64,000 nucleotides of DNA from a virus. Below are positions 56,460 to 64,000 of this stretch, in pieces. Numbering within the stretch: position 1 is the stretch's first letter; each line of letters begins with the position of its first letter. The notes under the pieces are model-generated. The model did not search any database and was not told the DNA's origin. It worked only from the letters and a program-made list of their open reading frames with translations. The stretch lies in the IMG/VR virus record IMGVR_UViG_3300042731_008016, positions 36,840 to 100,839 of that record; one strand, written 5' to 3'. The position numbers and the translations under genes were made by a program.

Positions 56460-57473
56460 ATGGATACTCGAAAACAATTGAGACAAACCTTATTAGAGGC
56501 TGCATCCCTATTGGAGAAATCTGCCAAACTAGAGCAAGGCGTTGATGAAGCAGCAGCGATGCTCTTGAAAGATGCTATTTACACTACAACCTCTGGTGCG
56601 TTCGCACAAAGAGAGCATTTGGATACTCAAATTGGTGACATCACCAAGAGAAACACTCCGTTCTTGGACAGAGTGGCCAAAGTAGCTGCAAATGGTAAAA
56701 CTCATGAGTGGGATATGGTTACAGCTCTCGGATCAACTGACACTGCAGTTGCCGAATGTGGTACACCACCTGAAAACGATGCGACAATCACTCGCTACAG
56801 TGCACAAATCAAGACCTACGCTACAAGCGTAAAAGTCTGTGATTTAGCACAGTGGGCAGCAAGTGATTACTTTGACCTAATGAATCTTCATTTGGAAAAA
56901 GGAATGCGCAAAATCCTTCATGATGTAGAGAAGAAAATCTACTACGGAAATCATGATGGCACTTCAACCAACGACTTCACTGGTTTGTACAAACTTATCG
57001 CAGATTACGCAGGAGCTTTAAACACTGTTAACGCAAGTGGAAATCCAATTTCCCAAACTTACGTAGACAACGCTATTCAAGCAGTTGTTGATAACGGTGG
57101 AACTCCTTCTCACATGTTTATGGGAGCCAAAGACTTGAGAGACTTCGCAGCTCTATGGGCTAACAAAGTCGTTTACAACGATCCAGGTGCAGGAATGACA
57201 TTTGGTTACAACGTTGCTCGTTATATGTCATGGGCAGGACCTATTGAAGTAGTCCTAGATCCATTCTTGACAGCAGCTAATTCACCAAACTATCCAAACA
57301 CCGACGTATTTATCGTTGATATGAACGAAATTGCATTAGCACAAACTGAGCCTATGTACCGTCTGCCAACATATCGTGGCCTAGACCTAGCTGAAACACA
57401 AACAGTGGTCTGGAACATCGTGTTGGAAGTCAGAGTCCCTCAATGGCAAGCAGTAGTCAAAAACTTAGGTTAA
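56460..57473 (+). CDS. major capsid protein (SU10-like HK97 fold)
   Basis: 337 residues. After a helical N-terminus (about 1-50) that may be removed by the protease, the core reads DTQIGDITKRNTPFLDRVAK and HEWDMVTALGSTDTA, then MRKILHDVEKKIYYGNHDGT, and MFMGAKDLRDFAALW; this is the layout of SU10-type capsid proteins. Codon choice shifts to more C-ending codons than in neighbouring genes, as expected for a heavily translated gene. A strong terminator follows. Confidence 0.85.
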   Translation: MDTRKQLRQTLLEAASLLEKSAKLEQGVDEAAAMLLKDAIYTTTSGAFAQREHLDTQIGDITKRNTPFLDRVAKVAANGKTHEWDMVTALGSTDTAVAECGTPPENDATITRYSAQIKTYATSVKVCDLAQWAASDYFDLMNLHLEKGMRKILHDVEKKIYYGNHDGTSTNDFTGLYKLIADYAGALNTVNASGNPISQTYVDNAIQAVVDNGGTPSHMFMGAKDLRDFAALWANKVVYNDPGAGMTFGYNVARYMSWAGPIEVVLDPFLTAANSPNYPNTDVFIVDMNEIALAQTEPMYRLPTYRGLDLAETQTVVWNIVLEVRVPQWQAVVKNLG

Positions 57474-57507
57474 ACTCGTAAAAACAAATCAAATTAGTAA
57501 AAGACTA

Positions 57508-57541
57508 GGGGGAAGGCAAATAGACTTGTCTTCCCCCTTTT
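57508..57541 (+). terminator. Rho-independent terminator after the capsid gene
   Basis: Perfect 8-bp stem GGGGGAAG (57508-57515) with CTTCCCCC (57530-57537), 14-base loop, then TTTT. It ends the capsid transcript. Confidence 0.85.
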
Positions 57542-57555
57542 GATGATGTTATACT
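57526..57555 (+). promoter_or_regulatory. promoter behind the capsid terminator
   Basis: -35 TTGTCT at 57526-57531 within the terminator arm, 18-bp spacer, extended -10 TGTTATACT ending 57555. Two AAAGTCTTA copies follow at 57565 and 57577 (12-bp period), then the ribosome site taaggag. Drives the virion genes from 57599. Confidence 0.6.
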
Positions 57556-57598
57556 CAATTTATAAAAGTCTTATTAAAAGTCTTAGTAAGGAGAAAAT

Positions 57599-58024
57599 AT
57601 GAATCAAGATCTAGTAATAGTAAAAAGCAAAACTATTAATAACGAATCTGTTCCCATAGTCATTAAGGTTGCTGAAGTAAGGCATGGTGAAATCATGGAT
57701 GAAAGAGAAATCTCGAGAAGTTATGTTTTCGAAGATTTCGAAGCAATGATTCCACTTAAATATGCTAAAATTCTTGTAAAGCAAAGTCCTAAAGAATTTC
57801 ACATTGATAGGGCAGTTGGTGAAGAACCAAGTAATAAAGTTAAAAGAGCAGTAAAGAGCTCTAAAGAAACTGCTAAAGGTTTTAAATGTGACATTTGTGG
57901 AAAAGATGATATTAAAAGTAAAGCTGGATTAACAGCTCACATCAGGTACAATCACCCTGAAGAATTCGCTAAGTTATATCCAACTAAAGTAAAACCAAAG
58001 AAAAAGCCTGAAGAGGCTAAATAA
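57599..58024 (+). CDS. virion-region protein with C2H2-type zinc finger, 141 aa
   Basis: About 1-75 is a compact domain (LVIVKSKTINNESVPIVIKV, FEDFEAMIPLKYAKILVKQ) like head-completion or decoration proteins; about 97-120 is FKCDICGKDDIKSKAGLTAH then IRYNH, a C2H2 finger; the tail is Lys-rich. The finger might bind DNA or a partner at the head-tail joint (inference). Confidence 0.55.
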   Translation: MNQDLVIVKSKTINNESVPIVIKVAEVRHGEIMDEREISRSYVFEDFEAMIPLKYAKILVKQSPKEFHIDRAVGEEPSNKVKRAVKSSKETAKGFKCDICGKDDIKSKAGLTAHIRYNHPEEFAKLYPTKVKPKKKPEEAK

Positions 58025-58049
58025 ATTAATAACTTTGGGAGAATAAAAT

Positions 58050-58340
58050 ATGGTTTACGGAAATACATACAATCTAAAGATTGCTGTTGCCAACGGCAAC
58101 AAAGCCTCGCAGAACTTAGATACCATTGTTAAATCAGAAAAGTTAATCAAGATTGTCCCAACCGTTGATTTACATGTACTCATTACAGCTAAATCAAGCA
58201 CAACTGATCCAGATGCCAATGATTTCCTATTAAAAGCAAACATTGAATATGAATTCCCAGTTGGCACAGGAATGGACAAGATTTCTTTCTGGAATGCCAG
58301 TGGTGGCGATGGTCATGCTTATGTCATGGTCATGTACTAA
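58050..58340 (+). CDS. probable small virion protein, 96 aa
   Basis: Beta-rich, cysteine-free, with good site ttgggaga. LHVLITAKSSTTDPDANDFL and IEYEFPVGTGMDKISFWNAS read as a jelly-roll or decoration-type domain. Location after the capsid gene and the high-expression codon style support a structural role. Not recognised. Confidence 0.5.
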   Translation: MVYGNTYNLKIAVANGNKASQNLDTIVKSEKLIKIVPTVDLHVLITAKSSTTDPDANDFLLKANIEYEFPVGTGMDKISFWNASGGDGHAYVMVMY

Positions 58341-58386
58341 GTTAAAAGCTAGGAAACAGTAAAAGTATGAAGGTAGTTTATATTAC

Positions 58387-58415
58387 TTGTTTTTTGGTTA
58401 AAAATCCCTTATTAT
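58387..58415 (+). promoter_or_regulatory. promoter of an HNH gene with a normal leader
   Basis: -35 TTGTTT at 58387-58392, 17-bp spacer, -10 TATTAT at 58410-58415, then a 21-base gap holding AGGGG before ATG 58437. Contrasts with the leaderless homing genes. Confidence 0.5.
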
Positions 58416-58436
58416 TAGTTTAATAGGGGTATTTTT

Positions 58437-58958
58437 ATGACCAAAATTATATGTATTGATTGCGGTAGAAAGTGCAAACGAACTGGTAGTAGGCAAAAAA
58501 GATGTCCTGAGTGTCGTAGGTCAAATATGCTAAAGAGATACAGAGAAAAGTATCGTAAAAAAACAACATTAAACCCAAATTTTAATAAGGAACATTACTC
58601 TAAAAATAAAAACAGTATAAGATTAAACCAAAAAAAGTATTATTTAAAAACACGAGATGTATTACGTCAAAAGGCATTTAAGATATTAGCTAACGGTAAA
58701 AAAATTGGATGTGCCAATCACGACGAATGGGGATGTTGTCAAGACCCATTTGATTTAGATATATTACAAATTGACCACATTAAAAACGATGGTGCAGAAC
58801 ACAGAAAAGAAATTAAAGGAGGTCTTACTTTTTACAGATGGATAATAAATAATCCAAAAGTTGCACGGGCGAGGTTGCAAATAATTTGTGCCAATGCTCA
58901 ATGGAAAAAAAGAAGATTGGTTGAAAAAAAAGAAAGGAAAAGGCTTAGACTATCATGA
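58437..58958 (+). CDS. HNH endonuclease, degenerate second zinc pair
   Basis: 173 residues. N-terminal zinc knuckle (CIDCGRKCKRTGSRQKRCPE), basic middle, then ILQIDHIKNDGAEHRKEIKG and LQIICANAQWKKRRL. In relatives at 17885 and 61710 the last motif is LCxNCN; here Cys is replaced by Ala-Gln, so structural zinc binding may be lost. The DH catalytic pair remains. Overlaps the next gene by 4 bases. Confidence 0.75.
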   Translation: MTKIICIDCGRKCKRTGSRQKRCPECRRSNMLKRYREKYRKKTTLNPNFNKEHYSKNKNSIRLNQKKYYLKTRDVLRQKAFKILANGKKIGCANHDEWGCCQDPFDLDILQIDHIKNDGAEHRKEIKGGLTFYRWIINNPKVARARLQIICANAQWKKRRLVEKKERKRLRLS

Positions 58959-60019
58959 AATTAATTTTTTTATTACCCTCTTTGAGGGTTAATGGAACAA
59001 CATTAGTATTTGAAATGGCCGATAGACTGGAAAGTCTAGGTCATGATGTTCGTATAACTTCATTGGACGAACCAAGCAGACCAGGAATTTATCCTCTTAA
59101 AGTCCAAACCCAAAAACTCCAAGATACACTGACTGATTTTCAAAATGCAGATGCAATCGTTGCTCTGAATGCGGTTTGTGCTTTTTATCTTAATGATTTG
59201 GAAACTAAAGCAAGAAAATACTATTTACTCTTTAATGAGGAAAATAAGTTTTATCCAGAAGAATTATTTAAAATTAAATATCCAAAACTTGATGAAGATA
59301 GAATTGCTATAGAAAGAGAGTCGCAGAGACAATATCTTGAATCTTCATACTCATTAAAAATGAGATATCTCGTAACTAATGATGATTTAAAAATAATGTT
59401 AGAACGATTTGCGCTTCAGAAAGCAGATGTTATTAAAATTGGTGTTAATGAGAAATTATTTTATCCAGATGTAAGTATCCCCAAGGGAAGTCAGATTAGA
59501 ATAGTATTGGAAGGCAATAACTTACCATGGAAAGGATTAAAAACCGTTAATAGAGCTCTTAGTGACTTGAGGAATTTTGATCTTTGGACATTTGGTGATA
59601 GCCCAGCTCCAATTAAAAGTGACAAGCATTGGAAAAATCCAACAACGGATGACATTAGGAGAATTTTATCTTCAGCTGATATTTTCATTAGAGCTTATGA
59701 TGAAGATGGTACTGCAGAGCTGACAGCTCAAGCAATGGCTTGTGGTTGTGCAGTATTAACTACTAAAACATCTGGCTCAAAGATGTTCTGTACTAAAGAG
59801 AACAGTGTTATTATTAAACCAGGAGATTATGAGCAAATGGCTAAAGAGCTCAAAAGTCTCATTAAAGATCAAAAACGAAGAGAAACATTAATTAGAAAAG
59901 GTTTGGAAACTACCAAATCACTTTCATGGGACGAATCAATTAAAGTTTTAGAGTCAGTTTTAAAAGGAAGGAGGTCTTATGCCCGTAGCTCAAGCAGGCG
60001 ACGTTCAAAAGCCAAATAG
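58955..60019 (+). CDS. GT4-type glycosyltransferase
   Basis: 354 residues: LIFLLPSLRVNGTTLVFEMA start, IRIVLEGNNLPWKGLKTVNR, and DEDGTAELTAQAMACGCAVL near 249-268 as donor site. It carries a basic Ser/Arg tail. Separated from the main sugar module by the capsid genes, so probably tied to virion decoration. Confidence 0.82.
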   Translation: MKLIFLLPSLRVNGTTLVFEMADRLESLGHDVRITSLDEPSRPGIYPLKVQTQKLQDTLTDFQNADAIVALNAVCAFYLNDLETKARKYYLLFNEENKFYPEELFKIKYPKLDEDRIAIERESQRQYLESSYSLKMRYLVTNDDLKIMLERFALQKADVIKIGVNEKLFYPDVSIPKGSQIRIVLEGNNLPWKGLKTVNRALSDLRNFDLWTFGDSPAPIKSDKHWKNPTTDDIRRILSSADIFIRAYDEDGTAELTAQAMACGCAVLTTKTSGSKMFCTKENSVIIKPGDYEQMAKELKSLIKDQKRRETLIRKGLETTKSLSWDESIKVLESVLKGRRSYARSSSRRRSKAK

Positions 60020-61115
60020 ATTAAATTTGCTATTCATACCAAGAGACAATAAAGGTTGCGGTTTTTATCGCATGATGGTACCTGCCAATGAGATTAAAAG
60101 GCAAGATCTTGCTAACGTAGTAGTAAACTTTGGTTGGGATTGGAAGTTAGTTGAATGGGCGCACGTAGTCATTGTTCAAAGAATGACTGACGTTCAGGCT
60201 TACGAGGCCATTGACCAGGCACATTCTATTGGAAAAAAAATTATTTTTGAGATCGATGATTATGTAAATGCTATTTCTCCTCAGAATCCTTCATTTGATT
60301 TCTGGAGTCCATTTGGACCAAACTACGGACGTTGCTTAAAAATCATGAAAAAGTGTGATGCAGTTCAAGTAACTACAGATAGACTTAGAAATGAATATGC
60401 CTTGTGGAATCCTAGAATTGAAGCTCTTCCAAACTGTTTAGATAAGACTCTTTGGGACGTTCCAGCTTGGACAGCTACTCATTGGGATAACTACTATAAG
60501 AAGAAAAATGATGGTATTATAAGAATAGGGTGGGCTGGTGCAGCAAGTCATTATCAAGACTTAAAATTAGTCGAAGAGGTAATTACTAAACTGTGTCAGA
60601 AATACTATAATGTGCACTTTGTCATGATGGGGTACCACGGAGAATCTAAAACTGGACCTGATCTATTCAAAAACATTCCTAATGCTACAGCTGTGTGTCC
60701 ACACTGTAAACATGGGGGTCAACTTGAAAAGGTGCCTGGAATTGATTTATTATATTACCCAAGTAAGCTTAAAGAGGCAGCATTCGATATTGGAATCGCA
60801 CCTTTAATAGAGACTGGATTTAACCAGGGTAAAAGTGATATAAAGATAAGAGAGTATTCAGCGCTGAGTATTCCTGTTGTAGCCACCAGGATGAAGCCAT
60901 ATAGTGAAAGTGTGAAGGAAGGATACACAGGGTTCTTAGCATCTACAGGGAAGGAATGGTATGATGCTTTGGAACTCTTAATCAAGGATGAAGAGTTAAG
61001 GAAAAGACTCGGACGTAACAACTATCGTTGGTACAAAGAAAATACCATCGATAAACATATCCATAAATGGATCTCCTTCTACAATCGAGTCGTAAGTTTC
61101 AAGTTTAAATGGTAA
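59979..61115 (+). CDS. GT4-like glycosyltransferase
   Basis: 378 residues: NLLFIPRDNKGCGFYRMMVP near 14-33, IIFEIDDYVNAISP (a conserved DD in this GT1/GT4-like group), RIGWAGAASHYQDLKLVEEV, and KIREYSALSIPVVATRMKPY. The start lies 41 bases inside the preceding gene behind aaggagg. Likely acts with it. Confidence 0.75.
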   Translation: MPVAQAGDVQKPNRLNLLFIPRDNKGCGFYRMMVPANEIKRQDLANVVVNFGWDWKLVEWAHVVIVQRMTDVQAYEAIDQAHSIGKKIIFEIDDYVNAISPQNPSFDFWSPFGPNYGRCLKIMKKCDAVQVTTDRLRNEYALWNPRIEALPNCLDKTLWDVPAWTATHWDNYYKKKNDGIIRIGWAGAASHYQDLKLVEEVITKLCQKYYNVHFVMMGYHGESKTGPDLFKNIPNATAVCPHCKHGGQLEKVPGIDLLYYPSKLKEAAFDIGIAPLIETGFNQGKSDIKIREYSALSIPVVATRMKPYSESVKEGYTGFLASTGKEWYDALELLIKDEELRKRLGRNNYRWYKENTIDKHIHKWISFYNRVVSFKFKW

Positions 61116-61163
61116 ACTATAGTTAGTTTGCCTAATTATTATTAAAAAGGAGGAACACTTAAT

Positions 61164-61670
61164 ATGGCTGCAACATTTCAATGGTGGGGCGAATACGGTT
61201 CAACTGGTTCCCCAACTACTAGCGACTTAGGTGTTTCTGGAAACCTTTTTAACTTTAAGACATATAATGACTTGTCAAGTCCTTCGGATTACACATCGTA
61301 TCCGATCACAGCTGGCAACAACTCTTATGATGTTTGGTTGAAAGGTCATTTTACAGGAACATTTAATAAAGTTCAGAACGGTAAGTTCTGGAAATCTAGT
61401 GGTGCCTTGGGAACTGGAGAAGCAATCCAATTTGTTGGACATATAACTGCTTATCACCAACCAACAACAGGTGATAGCTCTTATGCTTCTGCCGACGTAC
61501 CTACATCATCACCAGGCTCAGCTAATGTGTCCTTCGGTGGAGACCTCGCTGGTAACATTACTGGCGCAGGATATTCAGACTTCGTTGTACTACAGTTGCA
61601 AACAACAACTGCTGCCGAAGCTGGAGACACTGAAACATTCACATTCACATTAACATACGATGAGAATTAG
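61164..61670 (+). CDS. probable virion structural protein, 168 aa
   Basis: Strong site aaaggagg. Rich in Ser, Thr, Gly and aromatic residues with alternating strands (ATFQWWGEYGSTGSPTTSD, SDFVVLQLQTTTAAEAGDTE, FTFTLTYDEN), typical of tail-tube, decoration or fibre proteins. High use of C-ending codons like the capsid gene. Exact role unknown. Confidence 0.6.
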   Translation: MAATFQWWGEYGSTGSPTTSDLGVSGNLFNFKTYNDLSSPSDYTSYPITAGNNSYDVWLKGHFTGTFNKVQNGKFWKSSGALGTGEAIQFVGHITAYHQPTTGDSSYASADVPTSSPGSANVSFGGDLAGNITGAGYSDFVVLQLQTTTAAEAGDTETFTFTLTYDEN

Positions 61671-61673
61671 TTC

Positions 61674-61702
61674 TTGTTAATTTAGCAAGAATTAAATATA
61701 AT
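61674..61702 (+). promoter_or_regulatory. promoter of a leaderless HNH gene
   Basis: -35 TTGTTA at 61674-61679, three bases after the preceding stop; 17-bp spacer; -10 TATAAT at 61697-61702. ATG at 61710 lies 7 bases past the -10. No ribosome site. Confidence 0.7.
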
Positions 61703-61709
61703 TGTATGT

Positions 61710-62186
61710 ATGAGTAGGTGGTTAAAAGACAATCCAAGCAAACATGCTAAATACATGAGAACTTGGGTAAAGTCAGAAAAAGGCATAGAGTACAAGAAGA
61801 AGCACAAAGAATATATGAAAAAATGGCGGAAAAAGAATTCTGCCAGAAGTCGCTCTTTACAAAAGAAATATTATAGAGAATTGAGATATGAAATAATATC
61901 TCATTATGGAGGAAATCCTCCTAAGTGTAAATGTTGCGGAGAATCAATATTTGAATTCCTAACGATTGACCATATTGATGGAGGAGGCAACCAACATAGA
62001 AAATCTCTTAAAGTAGGTGGTAATGGATTGTACGCTTGGATAAAGCGAAATAATTTTCCACCTATATTTCAAGTTCTTTGTGCAAATTGTAATTATGCTA
62101 AGTGGACTGATAAAGAATGTCCACATAAAACCATCAAGTTGAACCAGATGAGAACTAAAAAATTAGTAAAAGTTAAAGTTAGTTAA
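61710..62186 (+). CDS. HNH homing endonuclease
   Basis: 158 residues: basic N-terminus with HAKYMRTWVKSEKGIEYKKK, then CKCCGESIFEFLTIDHIDGG and GNQHRKS, and FQVLCANCNYAKWTDKECPH. The order CxCC / DHIxGGGxxHRK / LCxNCN / CPH is shared with the HNH at 17885, so these are recent paralogues. Inserted between virion genes, with its own leaderless promoter. Confidence 0.85.
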   Translation: MSRWLKDNPSKHAKYMRTWVKSEKGIEYKKKHKEYMKKWRKKNSARSRSLQKKYYRELRYEIISHYGGNPPKCKCCGESIFEFLTIDHIDGGGNQHRKSLKVGGNGLYAWIKRNNFPPIFQVLCANCNYAKWTDKECPHKTIKLNQMRTKKLVKVKVS

Positions 62187-62201
62187 AGGAGTCATAAAAA
62201 T

Positions 62202-62462
62202 ATGGCTAAATATATACCAATACATCCTAATGACAGTACATTCGCTGGGCTCATGAGAGACGCTGCGAAGGCTCTGCGTACAGGGAATAAGAAACTCCTA
62301 GAAAAGGTAAAAAAGGAGTTTGCAGAGGACCGAATCAGCCTCTTCTACAACAGCGACACTGACGTCATTAGGGTGCTTCGAAAGGATGCACCGCCCATTG
62401 ACTTTCCTGTAAGTAAATGGACTAGCCTCCCTAAAGAAGCACCTAAGAAGGCAAAAAAGTAA
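62202..62462 (+). CDS. hypothetical protein, 86 aa
   Basis: Ribosome site aaaggag. Contains FAGLMRDAAKALRTGNKKLL and YNSDTDVIRVLRKDAPPIDF; helical then beta. Located among virion genes. Not recognised. Confidence 0.5.
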   Translation: MAKYIPIHPNDSTFAGLMRDAAKALRTGNKKLLEKVKKEFAEDRISLFYNSDTDVIRVLRKDAPPIDFPVSKWTSLPKEAPKKAKK

Positions 62463-62526
62463 GAGTTTAAGTATTAGTTAATAAGGCCGTTGCAATACAA
62501 TGCGCCGTTCGGAGGAATACAATCCT

Positions 62527-63072
62527 ATGGCCAACAAAATAATTGGAAAACTATCAGACCCTAAAGAACGTACAGCTCGAGGAGAATTACACTTCGAGTG
62601 GATAGCAAAGTACAATGATGGTACAGAGCTAAAACAATATGACGATGAAAAGGGTCTTGTCTACCACTTTGGGCATATAGACCAAGAGAAAGTAGTCGAA
62701 TTCATTATTGAGTCAACTAAGGCAGAAAAGAAATTTTCTATCGGAGTTAATCTCAGAGATGGTTTGTTTTATATCGACAGCAAACCAGTAAAAGAGATCA
62801 GTGATGGAAAGACTCATATTCCCCTTGGTCTTTTTTTAATCGACAAAAAGGTTGTATCTTCTTGGGGAAACAAAGCTAAGTTAATCTTTGTTCGCCATAT
62901 AAGACGAGATTTTAATATGGGTACTGGTACTATGACAGCTACCGTGACCTATGAGCTCGGGTGGGAAGCCACAGTTAATGGTAAACAAAAAAAACATACT
63001 ATCATTGTAGATCAAAGAGGACATCTCGGTCTCCCCATTACTTCAGAACAAGAAGGTTTCAAAACATTGTAA
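62527..63072 (+). CDS. hypothetical protein, virion region, 181 aa
   Basis: ATG 62527 selected since ggaggaa lies 12 bases upstream; ATG 62500 lacks a site. Beta-rich, with GELHFEWIAKYNDGTELKQY near the start and MTATVTYELGWEATVNGKQK later; reads as a sandwich-fold structural protein. Ends at two terminator hairpins, so it closes a transcript. Confidence 0.5.
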   Translation: MANKIIGKLSDPKERTARGELHFEWIAKYNDGTELKQYDDEKGLVYHFGHIDQEKVVEFIIESTKAEKKFSIGVNLRDGLFYIDSKPVKEISDGKTHIPLGLFLIDKKVVSSWGNKAKLIFVRHIRRDFNMGTGTMTATVTYELGWEATVNGKQKKHTIIVDQRGHLGLPITSEQEGFKTL

Positions 63073-63073
63073 T

Positions 63074-63098
63074 AGATAGTGCGCCAGGCGCACTATCT
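63074..63098 (+). terminator. hairpin directly after the stop (first of two)
   Basis: A perfect 11-bp inverted repeat AGATAGTGCGC/GCGCACTATCT with 3-base loop, two bases after the stop codon. Few T residues follow; may be an RNA-processing or stability element in front of the true terminator. Confidence 0.6.
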
Positions 63099-63123
63099 TT
63101 CATAAAACATAAACGGCCAAAAG

Positions 63124-63174
63124 GCTCAGTTTAAGACTACAGTTTTAGTTGTGGTTTTAAATTGAGCTTTTTTT
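63124..63174 (+). terminator. Rho-independent terminator
   Basis: A stem of about 18 pairs: 63124-63141 with 63150-63167 (three G-U pairs), then seven T residues at 63168-63174. Strong terminator in the 138-base gap. Confidence 0.85.
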
Positions 63175-63210
63175 ATTAATTATTAGTTTTATTAATATAA
63201 AAAGGTGAAT

Positions 63211-63618
63211 ATGAAAAAAAAATACAACTTTTCTAATATGAAAAGAAATTATAAAAATGTTCAACATGAGCAATTAAGACGCAAAGTTGACCCAAAATGG
63301 ACAGTTTTACATGATGAATTATCTGATTGTTATTATAATTACTGGAAAAAAGGAGAAAGCAAACCATTTCAAGGTTATGATGTTCAATCAACACCAGAAG
63401 AAAGCAAGTCACTGTTTGATAAACTTCATGGATTAATTGAAGACAAAAGAATGATTGATTTGGATGGTGAATATAGGAAGCTTTCAGAAGAAGAAAAAAC
63501 GGAAAAAATGAAAAAGTATTTTGATGCTTGTGTCGATGACGAAAAGACAGAAAAGAAAATAGATAGGGTTAAAGGTAGAGTGTCTCAACTAAATCAAGAG
63601 GGAATAAACATAACTTAA
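63211..63618 (+). CDS. hypothetical protein, 135 aa
   Basis: ATG 63211 has aaaaggtg 5 bases upstream. Very charged and aromatic, with VDPKWTVLHDELSDCYYNYW and a C-terminal coiled region (EEEKTEKMKKYFDACVDDEK). No family recognised. No promoter evident in the gap between it and the terminator. Confidence 0.5.
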   Translation: MKKKYNFSNMKRNYKNVQHEQLRRKVDPKWTVLHDELSDCYYNYWKKGESKPFQGYDVQSTPEESKSLFDKLHGLIEDKRMIDLDGEYRKLSEEEKTEKMKKYFDACVDDEKTEKKIDRVKGRVSQLNQEGINIT

Positions 63619-63619
63619 T

Positions 63620-64000
63620 ATGTCAGTAACTTGGATTACTCCAGTTGATGTATCACCAGGCTCAACGGGTTCATGGGTTGATGTAGATAATGCCAATATA
63701 CCAGATGGAGCAGCTGGTGTAATTCTCCATATAGAATTTCCATCGGCAGTTACTAACGCTTGGAGTATTGGTGTGAGGAAAAATGGAAGCACAGATGAAA
63801 GATATACTGATTTAAAAAATAACGGTCATCTTTGGACGTCTATTGGTGTAGATGCAAGTGGTATATTCGAATTAAAAATAGAAAGTGATGTTTTTAATGT
63901 TTGGTTGGTTGGTTATTATAATGGAGATTCAGCTACATTTCTTACTAATGGTACTGATTATTCATTAGAGGATACTTCAACATGGACAGATATTGATATA
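63620..64000 (+). CDS. probable tail or fibre protein (cut by window end)
   Basis: Open frame from ATG 63620, one base after the preceding stop, running off the window. It reads MSVTWITPVDVSPGSTGSWV and then alternating Gly/Asn/Thr/aromatic beta strands (ILHIEFPSAVTNAWSIGVRK), as in tail or receptor-binding proteins. At least 127 residues are visible. Confidence 0.55.
   Translation, partial: MSVTWITPVDVSPGSTGSWVDVDNANIPDGAAGVILHIEFPSAVTNAWSIGVRKNGSTDERYTDLKNNGHLWTSIGVDASGIFELKIESDVFNVWLVGYYNGDSATFLTNGTDYSLEDTSTWTDIDI

Overview
The window is a contiguous piece of an AT-rich, double-stranded DNA tailed phage (Caudoviricetes). The evidence is a large terminase, portal, HK97-type prohead protease and major capsid protein, together with a phage replication and recombination set (ParB-like, YkgJ-like, annealing-protein-like, replication initiator, DnaC-like loader, RecA, SSB, Holliday-junction-resolvase-like proteins). 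Every supported gene is on the + strand, most neighbours overlap by 4 to 30 bases or abut, and TAA, TAG and TGA all serve as stops, so the code looks standard. No integrase or excisionase is visible. Promoters are of bacterial sigma-70 type with 17-18 bp spacing and many genes have purine-rich Shine-Dalgarno sites, so the host is a bacterium. I cannot name the host or phage genus; one small membrane protein (16688-17047) reminds me of families seen in uncultured bacteria and archaea, but that is weak.

Layout. (1) 1-4732: early genes, including a VWA protein with a long Gln/Gly/Asp linker and a Gp157-like protein. (2) 4733-5188: a G-rich non-coding element bounded by a perfect 16-bp inverted repeat, just before a ParB-like gene. 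(3) 5189-11053: ParB-like protein, a LAGLIDADG nuclease inserted at the 5' end of a PPP-type phosphatase gene, a YkgJ-like Cys-cluster protein and an annealing-like protein with a zinc ribbon. (4) 11106-17765: replication initiator, helicase loader, MucR-like regulator, RecA, SSB, resolvase-like nuclease and small membrane proteins. (5) 17766-19753: an RNA island with five readable tRNAs (Trp, Gly, His, Gln, Asn), two HNH genes whose 3' ends form the 5' ends of tRNAs, an unassigned multi-helix RNA candidate, and a tRNA-like gene interrupted in its anticodon arm by a pseudoknot-forming insert. (6) 19779-31158: packaging and portal region; the terminase carries two inteins, one LAGLIDADG and one HNH. 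(7) 31161-54453: about 23 kb of sugar chemistry: glycosyltransferases, methyltransferases, sugar-nucleotide dehydrogenase and epimerases, a cytidylyltransferase, a split transketolase, an ATP-grasp-like protein and a deacetylase-like protein. (8) 54464-64000: late virion genes with promoters and terminators, interrupted by two more glycosyltransferases and two HNH genes.

How it may work together. Regions 3-4 copy and recombine the genome; region 6 packages it; region 8 builds the capsid. The sugar module lies between portal and capsid genes, has no visible lipid-carrier transferase, flippase or polymerase, and is translationally coupled, which suggests it builds and methylates glycans on virion proteins in the cytoplasm (inference).

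The most unusual signals are: five homing-endonuclease genes that each carry a private sigma-70 promoter placing the transcription start on or next to the ATG (leaderless); nuclease genes that rebuild the 5' end of the gene they sit in front of; two unexplained structured RNA candidates; and the G-rich element at 4749-5145.
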